From Galerina marginata (Eukaryota; Basidiomycota; Agaricomycetes; Agaricales; Galerinaceae), in the NCBI GenBank assembly GCA_023014335.1, contig JAECYW010000001.1, positions 3,410,001-3,474,000 of the forward strand: a stretch of DNA of 64,000 nt. The letters run 5' to 3'. This document shows, piece after piece, positions 24,716 through 37,029 of the stretch. Position 1 is the stretch's first letter. Every line of letters starts with the position of its first letter. Under the pieces are notes generated by a model. The model was not told where the DNA came from and did no database searches. It was given only the letters and a program-made list of their open reading frames with translations. A program made the position numbers and the translations under genes.

Positions 24716-25990
24716 ATGTTGGCGGAAATTGCGATGGAGCTACTCTTCGAAGTCCATTTCTATCTTGACGATGGATCCAGAAGAGCTTTCAAATCGGTTT
24801 GCCTCCAATTTGCAGCCGTTGCACGTACCTTTGAATTCCACCGAGTTTCACTTCGCAGTCAACGACCCAGCAGTCGATGGTTTACCTCCATTGGCCTTGG
24901 GGTAACAAGGCCCACAGTGCCTGTATTCGCCAATTTGCTGGATATATCGCCCAACATTGGACAATACATTCAGCACATCGCCATATCTGATGATGATATA
25001 TCGGGAGATTGTTTGAATAACATGTTCGAGTTGATGGGCAACAGCCGATTACTTTCTCTTGCGATCCACGAAACTGGACGCTGCCTTCTGCAATGGCCAA
25101 AGCCGCTTCTTGCTGGATGCCAATTAGAGAACCTGGTTCACCTTTATCTTGTTGGCATCGAAAGCTTTCCTGCCGATTTGTTTAGACAGCTGCCTGATCT
25201 TACCCATCTGGATTTTCGACAAGTCACCATTACAGATGGATTTGATACATCCGTCATGCCGTTCCTTCCGTCGTTACAAAAGATCGCCATCGATGCTACA
25301 AGCCATTTTGTGTCGCTGTGCGTAAAAGGGAATGCCATTGGCGTAAGCCACTTGAAGATACGATGGACGGCCAATCCGGTGACACACGGACAAGAAGAAG
25401 ACCAACCAATTGCCCAGCTTTTAAGCCAAAGCGGACTCCTTGTTTCTTTGGCTGTCGAGCTTGATGGTATGCTTCCTTTTTGCGATTTAAGTAGCTTTTC
25501 AAATGATCATTCATCAGACAAATTTTGTGAACCCACCAAATTGCAGAGCGTGATTTCAATTCTGCACGAGGGGCTCTCTCATCGCACCCATACAGGCCGC
25601 GATTTGCTGCTTGACTTTCGGCTACTGGAGAGCAACATGAAACTCGAACATCTCTCCATATTTCTGTGCAGCGTCAGCAAGATCAGTCACCTTGTAACTG
25701 ACATTACGTTTCAACTCCGTCTCTCATACGCAGCAGCTAAAAAGGTGCTCACGGAAGCTCAAACAGTAATCGCTCCTGAGCACCTCAGGTTATTTGTTTC
25801 CATTCGTATTGATCTGGTTGAAAAGCTTTGGCACGAGGTCCGACACATCACCCTCTCACTTGTAGCGTCTTCAAAAGGTGTTCACCGACTCCTATGCCTT
25901 CATGAAGAAGACAAAGATTTTTATTGGTTTTTAGACGATTCAGTTGTCGGACTCTGGGGGAGAGATTATGAGCAGGCCGGAAGCTGGTAG
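24716..25990 (+). CDS. F-box/LRR-like protein, intact paralogue
   Basis: A single exon of 424 residues. The start MLAEIAMELLFEVHFYLDDG aligns with the F-box-like start of the copy on its left, followed by FKSVCLQFAAVARTFEFHRVSL. Weak leucine-rich repeats follow (LVHLYLVGIESFPADLF, LPDLTHLDFRQV). The C-terminus FYWFLDDSVVGLWGRDYEQ is almost the same in both genes and is the best family marker. The gene is on the opposite strand to all Helitron genes around it and lies between the two six-exon Helitron-linked genes, so it may be captured cargo. A role in ubiquitin ligase substrate choice is possible from the F-box-like start only; this start is divergent, so confidence in the family is moderate. 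Confidence 0.75.
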   Translation: MLAEIAMELLFEVHFYLDDGSRRAFKSVCLQFAAVARTFEFHRVSLRSQRPSSRWFTSIGLGVTRPTVPVFANLLDISPNIGQYIQHIAISDDDISGDCLNNMFELMGNSRLLSLAIHETGRCLLQWPKPLLAGCQLENLVHLYLVGIESFPADLFRQLPDLTHLDFRQVTITDGFDTSVMPFLPSLQKIAIDATSHFVSLCVKGNAIGVSHLKIRWTANPVTHGQEEDQPIAQLLSQSGLLVSLAVELDGMLPFCDLSSFSNDHSSDKFCEPTKLQSVISILHEGLSHRTHTGRDLLLDFRLLESNMKLEHLSIFLCSVSKISHLVTDITFQLRLSYAAAKKVLTEAQTVIAPEHLRLFVSIRIDLVEKLWHEVRHITLSLVASSKGVHRLLCLHEEDKDFYWFLDDSVVGLWGRDYEQAGSW

Positions 25991-26087
25991 TTCAATAACA
26001 TTCTCACTTAGTCAACGGTAGCCAGACAGTCTCTTTTCCAGATTTCAGATTGTGTTCTGTTTCAGCATAAATTGCATAATTGACAAT

Positions 26088-26206
26088 GCACGAGTCGATT
26101 GAGTTCACGACGCACGAGTCAATTGAGTTGCGGTTGAACTACACTGGTGGCTTTCACGATGCACGAGTCGATTGAGTTGCGGTTGAACCACACTGGTGGC
26201 TCTTAA
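26088..26206 (+). repeat. short tandem repeats at the end of the Helitron block
   Basis: Three units begin gcacgagtc(g/a)attgagtt, at 26088, 26112 and 26161. The second and third extend to 49 nt and include gcggttgaac(t/c)acactggtgg. They lie in the 580-nt gap between the F-box-like gene and the 3' end of the six-exon gene, where a Helitron 3' end could be. No clear CTRR end with hairpin was fixed. Confidence 0.7.
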
Positions 26207-26567
26207 GCACAAAGGGTTTACGTGTTAATTGGGATGCATTGGCCGTTTTGAAGGAGTCACGATGCATTAGCGCTGCAGCATTGGCGAGCCAGATCAACAT
26301 TGAAGAGCAAACAATTGCTTTACGGTTAAACAAGGTTATCATGTGATCAACGAGCGCTTGGCGCGGCACGTTGAATATTGGAATGGAGACGCGACAGACC
26401 ATTAATTGCTCATGCAGTAATTGTAGGCAACCAATGTTCATAACAGCTATACAAATACATGTTTTTTGACAACGGAAAAGAGGTAGAAGGCCCAATATAA
26501 GCGATACAAATACAAAGATTTTGACGACAGAAAAAAAAAATAGAAGTCACAATATATACAAATCAGT
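26207..26567. other. intergenic, probable 3' flank of the Helitron-linked gene
   Basis: AT-rich, no gene. A phrase gatacaaata... with ttttgac(a/g)ac(g/a) recurs at about 26450-26470 and 26505-26530, a diverged short repeat. Confidence 0.4.
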
Positions 26568-28050
26568 TTAGTCGATGGTCATGTCAGCCCTCTCCTTGCC
26601 TTTCGCACTATGCTCCCGCTTGTTGGGCTTGGATCTCATCGAACCCGAGTCCAACTCAGTCCTATCTGTCTCGACTTCATTTCGAGCCCGCCCAGTTGCA
26701 CGCTTCTTGATCGCATATTTACTGAATTCGTCCATAGTGTTTGACGTTTTGGATGATTTGGCTTTGACTTCCCCTCCCTGTACCAATGCACGGTACTCGC
26801 TGGGGACAGAAGGAATGGCTCGGTGTTCCTGAGGAATATCAGACTCACGCAGAATGCGGGCACTGTTAGCACGGAGCTGATAGCACTGCAAATCACAGTC
26901 ATTGAAAATATATCCAGTGAAAAAACGTTAAAAAGAGGTGACGAACCCTTCGAGAACCTTTCTGTCCCTTTTGAGGCAAAATATTGTAAATATGCATCGT
27001 GACCCGATAGAGCATCAATGTTCCCAGCCTCAACTTCTCATACATGTCCTTGGGGTGGATGAGGTTTCCGTCGATATCACGTATGTCCTGCTGAATAAGC
27101 ATATCGTCTTTCAGAGCAAAGTACAACCCTCCAAAATCTGGCTGGACAGAGGGGTTGTGAAGCAATCCCACCTCCAGTTCACGCTCAACTGTGCCAAGAA
27201 ATTCAGGGATAAAAATAGCATCATTTCCAAAAATAACTTACCAGGCACTGCCGGAGCGGAAGCAGATGACCCTGACGGCTTGCCCGCATTTGCCATTAGC
27301 TCCCGAATATTTATCTTGGCAGTTGGTTCAGCGGCGCCTGTAATTCTTCCGCGCGATTTGGTGGGGCTCTGAACAATTAATGGTCAGTGCGCCAGCATAC
27401 AAGCAAAAAATGGATTCATTCACAGTGTATTTTTTGTCCATTGAAATGACAATGGTGTCTATGGCATGGCCGCACAAGCCAGAAGGCTTGGACCAATCGT
27501 AGATCGCATCAGGTTTCTGAAAATCAAAATTCAGTTTGATAACTTTCCAAATTTGAATACATACGATCCCGGCAAGCTCGTCTGTCTTATCATCTTCCGC
27601 GCGCAAATCGTTGAGCACTGACAATTGGTTGCCAAAGCAAGCAGACGTGATGACATTTCCAAAACGTAAGTCACGCAGAACGTGTATGTCCTTCACGTTC
27701 GACGCATCCTGAATCGGCTTAAACTAAATTATGTGTTAATCAGTGAAAGGCATTATCAAGTACAAATGATTTACGTTGGCGTTCTTTTGAGAGACATGAT
27801 TACCGATGGCCGAAATCTTGGTCCCAAGGGCTGATGATTGGAGATCGCCCATGACAAAGCATTCATATATTTCGCCCTTAGGAGTTCTGAATTCGATGTT
27901 TTCGTCATCGGCCACTCTGACGTAGTCATCGCCAGGGACGGCTGAGCCAAGGAATCGACCTTCAAGGTCCAGAAGTTTCCCTATAAAAGCATTCAGTTCC
28001 TCATTGAGGTCGGTGAAGGCTTCTGGAACTGCTTTGGTAGGAGGTGACAT
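26568..28050 (-). CDS. Helitron-linked protein of unknown function, copy B
   Basis: Six exons, complement(26568..26885, 26947..27188, 27242..27368, 27424..27516, 27565..27723, 27775..28050), 404 residues, all introns GT-AG and 48-61 nt. It starts MSPPTKAVPEAFTDLNEELN; an upstream in-frame ATG at 28170 exists, but copy A supports the later start. It lies 335 nt downstream of the RepHel stop, on the same strand. Exon 4 adds a Ser/Ala/Pro-rich linker (GSSASAPAVP) missing from copy A. Exon 5 and the start of exon 6 are the conserved core (DIRDIDGNLIHP, GTLMLYRVTMHIYNI, CYQLRANSARIL). The tail is strongly basic (IKKRATGRARNEVET, MRSKPNKREHSAKGKERA), fitting a nuclear or nucleic-acid-binding protein. 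No family recognised; an OB-fold single-strand DNA-binding role is an inference from the pattern and from its neighbour. Confidence 0.75.
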
Positions 28051-28384
28051 ATAAGCGGCAATGGATGGGGTTGACAGTTGGGTGGGTGGGAGGGAAGGAT
28101 TGAAGATTGTGAAGTGGGAGGGATTGTAATAAATAGACGAGAGTTGACAAAGCAAGTGATACAGAGACATTGATCCGGAAAAGCCTGTGGATCCGATGTT
28201 AAGCGCCAGCTGAATTCATAAGCGCCGACCGCATTTGGACAACCTATTTTCTCTCCCCCCCTTTCCCAAGAGCTCCAGGGGTCCAATTGAGAGCCCTCTG
28301 TTGCCATCTATGTTGCCAATATTTTTTCTGTGGAAGAGAACAGGATGGATTGGTATCGGGACAACATTAGTCTCATATTATTTA

Positions 28385-31300
28385 CTATATCCGTTGCTTG
28401 AAATGTCTATCGGTGACTTCATCAATGTCATCATCGGTAGGATCATATTTCCTTTTGATGGCTTTGGCAGCTATGTCAGATGAAATTTTGCAAAAGTCAG
28501 GTATGGTAGACGATGCTAGGATCTGAACTGAGTTGTTAAGAACCGTCATTTTAGAGGCCATTGTTTCCTCATCTCTGTCTCGTACTTTCTGGTTTATGTG
28601 ACTGGTCAAGTTGATATGTCCGCACTGTGCCAAAAGGGATGATGCCCACAAAGATTCAGCAGGCGCACCAATGCGAACCAGCGTTTGCATCCTCAGTATG
28701 CCAAGGCGCTTAAATTCATTCCGCCGGTCTTGTGAAGGCCGCGACTGTATTTTCTGTATGGAAAATGGTCTTAAAATTAACAAATCATTTAAAGAAGTTG
28801 CTCTGGATAACATTACATATGGGCTTTCAGTCCCACAACCACTTTCAATGTCAAGAATTGGTTTTTCGTATGTCTGGCCTTGCAATTTATGGCCCGTTAA
28901 CGCAAAGCCGGGAACAATTGGGAGCTGAGTCCTTTTGATAGACAAATTTTTGCCAGAATACGGATGCCTGAAGTCGAGATCTGTTACATCTTCCAGTACA
29001 ACAAATTCTTGGTCATTCAAACCGTCTATCTTTGGACCTGTATACTCTTCGGAATATATTACACAAGATGTCGCATGTCGGTTCCCATCGTCATCTTCAC
29101 CATAATTTACCCGGATAAGAATTCCTCTGCAGCCATTGACAATTCCATTTGGAACATCAAAATTTTGACATACCATAACTGGCATACCAACGACAAGTGG
29201 TAGTAAGCCTAACCTCTGACCTGTCTTACCAGAATGCATTGAATTTAAATGATTATTCAACTTGGAGTCACGGATGACTTCTTTTTTGTGGCGGTGGAGA
29301 GCATGGTAGTGAATTACTTCCAGTCCCTTAAATTTTGCATAAGCTTCTGCGGCTTCTTTGTTAATTCGATCTTTGATTTCATTATTGGCTACGACTATCG
29401 GACTTGCATCCCAATTGCCAGATCCCCAATCCACTTCTACATCTTCCAAAATTCGGGATTGTAAGGAGTCAAAGTCATCTTCGGTGCAGCGACCAGTGCG
29501 CAATCTTTGAAGTAAATGCTGGAAACCAATTTCCCCTTTCTGTCGTTTGTTCTCGGTAAGGATGATCACGGTGTCAATTGTCATCCACAACAATTTTCCA
29601 AACAATATATTTTGGCCATCTTTGGATTTTCCGCGATGGGGATCAACATGAGAGTACAAACGTATATCTCCTACTGGAGGGAGTTGCGCAAAATCCCCAG
29701 CAAATATAATGTTGATGCCTCCAAATAGCGCATTGTTTTCTTTGGCAATACAGAGCGCTTCGTGTATTTTCAAAAGGAGACGGCAGCCAATCATTGATAT
29801 CTCGTCGATGAATAAATAATCAACTCCCTGCCACATCCCAATAAGTTCTTTTATGACCGTTGTATTTTTTTGGCCGATATGGTTGAGGCACAATGCGCCA
29901 TGTAATGTCATTCCGCTTATATTTTTGGCGGCAATTCCAGTAAAAGAACACAGTCTTAAACGCCGCTCTGTGTTTTGTCTCTTGAAATATTCAGTAAGCA
30001 CAGTGATGACACGAGATTTTCCTGATCCACCAGGACCACCCAAATACATTCTTAGCTGGTTACTGTCTTGCTCCAGACTGTGTTTGGCTACCGTGTTGAA
30101 TGCACGTGCTTGTTCAGTATTTAACGTGAACTCTTTGACCATATTGGAGATTCTAATGGAGTCTGAACTGGAATCATGCGTGTTTCCTGACGTGTTTCCG
30201 GTCTGAATGGCCAACACAGGCTCCGGTAATGGAGGATCTGGCGCTGTAGCAATAGATATATGATTTCCAGTCTGTGTAGTCACTTCTTGGGCATATTTTC
30301 CCCTTCGCATTGCCCGATCTTTCCAGTCGTCTCTGCGATCGTCATAAATTGATCTCCATGTGTTTTCATCCATAGCGTTGTCAAAGTCATCATTTTCCAT
30401 TCGATCACCATTTGAAAAAGCCTTATTCGCATGAAACGGTCTAGAAAAGACTCCCCCCTGTTCGGCATATAGTGCGCATTCATCTGCCATCTTTTCACTG
30501 TGGGTCTTCTGGTTGGAACCAATTTCATCAAGGTCTCTGAGATGTGTTAGAATTTCATCTTCTGTCTCGGCTGATAATTCAAAATCATCGGCTTTCCTGT
30601 CCCTTTTTTCAGATTTATTATATGAAGCACGCTCTTTGATTCTTTCCTGAAAATGATCATCGCGACTATCTCGGCATTCATGCAGAAGCTGCATGTTGTC
30701 CATGATTTCTATCAAATGAGGCTCGCAAGTTGCCACGAATGAGTTAAATTGTTCTGTCCATGATTTTCCGGGCTCGGTGAGATCAGTGGGCAATTTCCAC
30801 GGCTTAAAAAAAATCAGCATCAACCGGTGATATTCTGTCAATTTTTCGGGAACATCGCGCCTGGGCAAAGCTCGTCCAATAGGTACAGGAATTACTCGCT
30901 TGTCAGGCGCACAGACATGTTGCAAATGGGACAGAAAATCATTATGATCACTCTCAAATTGGACTCTTGGTCTGATATATGATGGAGAATTTAAAAGTGC
31001 TACACCGTTGCGATTTGGGAGAATGTCCACGTTGTTGGTAGACGGTTCATTTTTGGGTTTGGAAGATTTGGGTCTTCGCTCTTTTGTTATAGATGACATA
31101 TACTGCCAGAGACATACATCAGCCAATTCAGGGCCACGTAGTTGATAATCTGCGGTCTGACCCGCGATGGGGTGAACATTGCCAAATTTGTCCGAAAATA
31201 TTCCAATTTCTTCGGAATCTTCATTGTCATGGTCAACTACCATATCTTCTCCATCACCAGAGCTTTCGGCTGCCGAAGACAGATATGAGCTGACATAGTT

Positions 31301-34300
31301 CTCAAAATTTAACCAGTAGAATGGCCTGAATTTTTCATTGGTAAAATGATCCTCATACTCCATCAAAAAGGAAGAGACTTGTTGGCCAGAAAATTCATGT
31401 CGCGATATCATTGAGTGGGCACACTTTTGCAGCAGTCGCTTGGCTCTAGTGGCAACGGAATCTGCTTCGGTATTTAATTGATCTAGTTTTTTGACGGCTA
31501 GTTCAAGAGCAGCATACGCGACGTGCGATTTCAACTGAGATTTTGTGATATAATCTGTAATGTAATAGAGAACGGCTTTGGCAGAAGGACCCGATCCAAT
31601 AAATTTAATGTCCATGTTGCATCGGATACACTCAATCATGGTTTTATTGAAATTATTTACGAGCCCATCTAGACACCGTAGATGTAAGTCCCCGGTCTCA
31701 GGATCAAAATAACTACAGGGTCTAATGTTTTCTTCATTCAAATCGAAGCGGCATTCTTTAGCTTGTGGGGGCCCCTTCCAATATTTGAAGCAAGTTGATG
31801 TATGTTTGTGAGATTGGCACTGTTTTACAAGATTATAATAATCTCGTTGGAGGAGGGAGGGATCGCTATTTATAGCTGGCTGGTTTATACCCCGGACCGA
31901 ACATGGGTGATGACGTGATGATGGCACGTCAATGTCTTCTCCAGGATTGAGAGGCAGTTCATTCGAAATTGTGTCATCTAAATAGGCCAGTAGCCGTGTT
32001 TGAAACTCGATATCATTCCCAAGAGCTCTCATTTTAATCTGATCCACATTGAGTGCGCCTTGTATCCAAATTACCATATGGCAGTGCAAAGATCCGCGGC
32101 CTTGTGCTTCGACACAGCCATAATAGCTCTTTACATGACCCAAGATCCCTCCTTTTTGGGCATTGTCATCGATATTGTAGCCGAGAACTGCAGAAATAAA
32201 TGCTTTCATATAGATGTTAAAGAATTTGGCAGCTACTGTTGGATTTTTAGCGACGAGGACAGATTGTTCAAAGTAGTTTGGAATTTGGTCTTCCAGCATC
32301 TGATCGATATTGATGTCATTGCCTGCTAAGAACTTCACGAGTGGGTGATAGACATCTGCAGGGTTAATTGTTAGATAAAATGATGGCAGGCCATGTTCGA
32401 GGATGAGGCTGCGGATTTCGTTCCTCATATTTAATTTGTGCGATGCGGAGCCAGGTACATGAGAAGTAATCACGTTAACTTCCTTCATCAACTTCAAGAC
32501 TTGACGCTCTTCTTCAGTATTGGCTGTACTGTAATCTCCTTTAGCTACACGCTGTTGGACTGTCGCTATTGCTTGGGGTGTAACGTGAGCAAAAGCAGAA
32601 GCCACTTTGTCAAAATCATGTGCTTTAACTTTTAGACTCGTACGCAGTAAAAGTTCCCTGCGCTGCAGTATATTGAAAGTGATAAACATGAAAGAGTAAT
32701 GCTCCTGAAAGCGCTTGTCTGCAGAAGAGAAAAAATGCTTAATATGTCTTTTAAACGATAGTTCTGCGGATTTTTTGGGATTTTCAGGTCCTCCTAATCC
32801 ATATGGGAATAGACAAGGGTATGTCATTGGCAAAAAGTCAGGGTTGGAAAATTCGTTAACCGGATGTGGCCCATGGGGTATCTGGATGTAGCCTTTCTTT
32901 TTTTCTTTAAAGTGGCTCATTGCAGCAGACCTTAATTGAGTGGTTGAAGCATCGCCATCTAGGTTCGTTATGACAACGCTTTCAAAAACGGATGGAGAAC
33001 ATTGCTCAGGTTGGTGCTGTGCAGACGACTGAGGATTGCGGGGCGGCTCTGGGTTGTCTTCATTTGTGTTTGGTTCTCGCGAAAAGTAATTGGAGGTTAA
33101 GTTCTCAATGGAATTGTTACTTTCAATGTGCTCAATGTGCACCGGTAGAACATCATTTTCAGGATAATTCTCTAATTCATTGTGGTCAATTATTATGTCG
33201 CGGTACAGTCGGTTATTGGCCTTGAGCCATATTAAAGCTGCTCGCACTTTTTCTTTGCGTACAACCAAAGGTTTAGCATTTTTTTGGAGCCATTCTTGTG
33301 TCGGCTTCTGCGACCCTATAAATACAACACAGACTGGGGTGAGTACGTCATTAATTGATGGTGGAAGGACGCTGCAAATTTCCACATTGTCTTGAGGATA
33401 AATGATGACATTGCCTTTAATGCCTCTTTGTGTGTTCGGCATGGAGCTTGTTTCATGGTTTTCTGTGAGTTGGATAATCCAGGCTTTCGCTCGAGCTTTG
33501 GCGATCATGGCTTCTTCAATTACACTTAAATCTAGGAGTTGGGGCAGTACATCGCCTATGTAATTATGATTAGCAATTGAAAGTGGAGGAGTTTTCCCTT
33601 TTTGTAGATGCTGATGACATTCGCCGCATAAAATAATATCTGTCCGCCTGGATGCATGTCTGGAAATACCATCGGGACAAAACAAAACATCCGGGTGTAT
33701 TTGTTTGTGTCGGGGCCAAATGGGTGTAGAGCCATTTTCGTGAATCCATTGTCGGTCGCATATACTTTCCGGTAGCCCGGGGCCTTTTACATTCTTGCGA
33801 ACATCTGGCTGTGTCAAAGGATCAAGATTTAGAGAGAGTAAATCGATGTTCTGGCTGTTTGTCTGTAAAACCTCTTCAGCACAGGAAAAACAAACGTTGA
33901 ATCGATGAGTTTCAGAAGATGTCGCCTCTGTAAACAGCTTTTTAATCTTCTCTTTGAGGGGATGATCTACTATTTCAGGCCATGCAGAGCTATTCGGAGA
34001 ACCTCTCGGGGTGGTTGTGAAATCACTGTGATCAGAATTAAGCCTGGGTTCAATCGAATTTTCAGAGGAAAGCGAGTTGTCAACATATTGTCGGAGAGAA
34101 GTTTGGAGTGCTCGAAGACTGTCATTGGCATTGTAAGGAATATGATGGATTTGCATCAGCCGTAGGAGCATAGGACGAGGAAGAACATTTTGAAGAGAGC
34201 TTAGTAAAGCATTTACACTTTCACCTTGACAAATTTGAGGATTTAGCATGCCGAAGTTTTGATATACGCGCTTGACATAGTGGGTACAAGATCCGTCTGA

Positions 34301-35435
34301 AACATGAACAAGAATTTCATGAACGAGCGATTTCCGTGAGCAGGTATGCCGCTCCGCAATCGATATGTCGATGCCATGGTGATCAATGATAGACAGCAAT
34401 TGAGGTCGCAGCAAATTATCGAGGCGGAAGAACTCCGCAGTGGCATCAAACGCATTTTTGTCGCCAAGATGAACAAAATTGGTAAGCAAGCGATGACAAG
34501 TTACACGTAGATTGGCTTGGATGCCTTTCGGAACTTTAAGACAGAGAGTTTCACACAACAAGAGCAGCTGGTTGGTGGGAAATTGTTCAGCAGACGCAAT
34601 TGTCAGGACTTCGAAAAAGTATTTTTGTAGGGCCCGAGGAGTCGCAAAGACTTGAGCAAATATACGGCAACCTGAACGATCTTTATGTCCAGAATAAGAT
34701 TTGTTGTTTAATTCGTCCGAATGGGAAGCACAGTATCCGAGTGCGAAGTGATGCAGGATCATTTTTTGTGAGTCTCTTAACGATAGGCCGTCCGGTTTTA
34801 GTCCATGTAAATTGATCATGCGATGGAGTTCTTCGATGTTGGAATGAAAAATGGACATGTGAAGTCCCGATGTAAACAAAGAAAATAAATTTTCATGAAT
34901 TATGTTATGACACGTTCTATTTGAACGGCATTCAGTTGGTTCGGCTCGTTGACCGCTAGAACCTGTGATAAATTCTTCACCAAGATGCGATTCAGAGGAA
35001 AAGGGCAAAGGAGATGCGTACAAATCGTAGGTCAACGGATAATGTTCTGGTTGAATATGTTCAAATATATTCTGAACGTTTGGTGAGAGAATTGTGAAGG
35101 CGAATGGATTAACGACTGGTGACTCGGAACGGTAAGGCACTGCTTCATGTGCAGGTATGAAGGAACGCACCGTTATTATCCCGACATACATCTAGCCAGT
35201 TTCTTCCAAGCATGATTGTGGATCCGAAATCATGATCGACTACAGAAAATGTAAAGTTGCTGGTAAAGCATGTTCCGTTGCAGTCGATAGTAAGACAGAG
35301 GGAAATTGCATTAGTTGCCAGAAGACCTGCGGAACCGAGCTGCTGGGTGTATTGCCGAGAAATGAAGTGCGAGCTGATGGCAGGCACAAAGATAAGAGGC
35401 ACCGAAGCAGATTGTATCAGCGCTGAGCAGGTCAT
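28385..35435 (-). CDS. Helitron Rep-helicase (RepHel) with unusual N-terminus
   Basis: Two exons, complement(28385..35115, 35171..35435), 2331 residues; the 55-nt intron matches the one in the truncated copy A. Residues 1-89 resemble a retropepsin-like fold: an ISSHFISRQY helix start and a closing IMLGRNWLDVC, but without the Asp-Thr/Ser-Gly catalytic triad. A long middle region follows with Cys pairs and CGECHQHLQKGKTPPLS (DUF6570-like). Next is the Helitron-like N/Rep domain: GSLHCHMVIW at about 1095-1105 is the HUH-type site, and YYITDYITK at about 1270-1278 carries the paired tyrosines. The Pif1-like SF1 helicase has Walker A GGPGGSGKS at about 1783, LFIDEISMI at about 1857, FAGDFAQLPPVGD at about 1893, LTGHKLQGQTYE and MLSRATSL near the end. 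These nick, transfer and unwind one strand in rolling-circle transposition. Every key motif is present. Confidence 0.93.
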
Positions 35436-37029
35436 ATTGATGAGAGAGCACAAGAGGTGGTGAGACGGTAAGAGACACAGACGGGCATTCTGCAATCACG
35501 TGAAAAAATAATACTGCGGTGATTTGGTGCTGCCCTGGTATGCGCTTGCGCAGTGAAGTGTATTCCACCGTTTTGGGGGTAATTTCAGTAGAAATAGTTT
35601 TACCGGCAAGCATATGACTTTTACTTTTGGATTCTTAAAAAATTTGAATGAAATTAACGTGTTAATAGAGAAGGATAATCTCTTTCTACTTCACTACCTT
35701 TTGCACTACGAAATTTTTAAATATGGTACTGGGCCACATTTTATGATAAATCGACGCAGTAAGAGGCTGGTGCAAACTACTGCAATTGCAATGACAAGTG
35801 GATGGACTGGCGATGTACTACTACAAAAATCCTTCATGTTTTGAAGCGGCTGTTAGTAGGCGCTATCCGCCAGTTTTTAAAGCAATCTGCAGTGGGCCAG
35901 TGGCGAATCTCAAAGCAATCTGCTGCTCATTACTCTACAATGTAGCCTCACGGGAATTCCTTTTGTTTTGTCGAAAGTCAGCCATTGGTTTACCACGACG
36001 GTTTGTGCTATTCACCAGCATTCGAAGACCAGCATTCGAAGCGCAGGCCAGAACGAGATCACGAGGAAGCTGGGTCGCGTGATAGATGAACCTGCACGTG
36101 CAACCCCCCCCTAAAACCCAAAGACCTAAAGGTCATGGGAATTTCACTGAAAAGGAAATCCCAAGCTCCCCTAAACCCACTACCTAAAGGTTTGTGGGAA
36201 TTGACTCGACTCGGATGTGTGCACACAATTCTTATCTTGTCCGAGTTTATTGATGTCCGCTCCTGCTGTTCTATGAACTCCAAACTTGCTTGGTTATCCT
36301 GCACATGCATTCCCAAACTTCATCATCATGATCTGATCTGCTCTGAAAGATTTAAGTGATTAACTACTGCTGTTTTGCCACTACCCAGAAGTTCTTGGAT
36401 ATTACCATCAGGATGCTGTCTTCAGTTTCACAGATTAAAAAATGGGATTTGGAGCAGCCTCTTTATAGTGATATCCCTGGGCTTCTGGAATATGTGTAAT
36501 ACTGTAGTAATATTAATCTCTCCTCTCTATTCAGAATCCAGAATCCAGATCGTGATCAGAACTTGATCTATCATGGCTCATAATCATCCAGTTGCACCGC
36601 CGACCGCGACCTCGATATCCCCTTCTAATTACTTTAACCAGGTCCAGAACGTCCTTTCATATTAAACTACCATGGACAAGGCGAACTATCTCTGCCGAAA
36701 ATTCTACAAACTTGCTTCGAAATGCAGAGGTCTCAATGACGTCTCATTATGCAGGTTACAGGGAGGGAGCCCAGTCTGAACGCTCTACTTCAACTACAAC
36801 AGCCTAATCGGTGACTTCCACCAGAGAGAGCCTAGCTAAGTTCGAAACCAGTGAGCATCGAGCATATCCTCGGGTGCACGGCTATGCATTCTCCTCAATC
36901 CCTTTCAGCAGCAGGCTCCAGAAGCAAAGTCTCTCGCTGAATCTTCAAGATGTCGTCATATATGAAGGAAAGCCTTAGAAATTGGAGACTTGAATACTGG
37001 ATTTATTCTGAGAGGTTCATCGACGGGCT
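35436..37029. other. 1.6 kb upstream of RepHel, no gene seen
   Basis: Holds the RepHel promoter and perhaps the 5' end of the Helitron. At 36100-36200 a short phrase recurs (taaacccactacctaaagg next to taaaacccaaagacctaaag). No reading frame is supported. Confidence 0.4.

Larger units (their letters stand above)
26568..35435 (-). mobile_element. Helitron, autonomous-looking copy B (core)
   Basis: Minimal extent, from the end of the linked six-exon gene to the start of RepHel. The Rep-helicase frame is intact over about 6.7 kb, which suggests recent activity. True ends (5' TC, 3' hairpin and CTRR, insertion between A and T) were not located; the element may reach to about 35.6 kb on one side and about 26.0 kb on the other, or further if the F-box-like genes are cargo. 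Confidence 0.75.

Noticed and set aside
28050..28170. Upstream start (28170) for the Helitron-linked gene B
   Set aside because: The extra 40 residues (MSLYHLLCQL...) have no counterpart in copy A, and the later ATG at 28050 gives the matching N-terminus.
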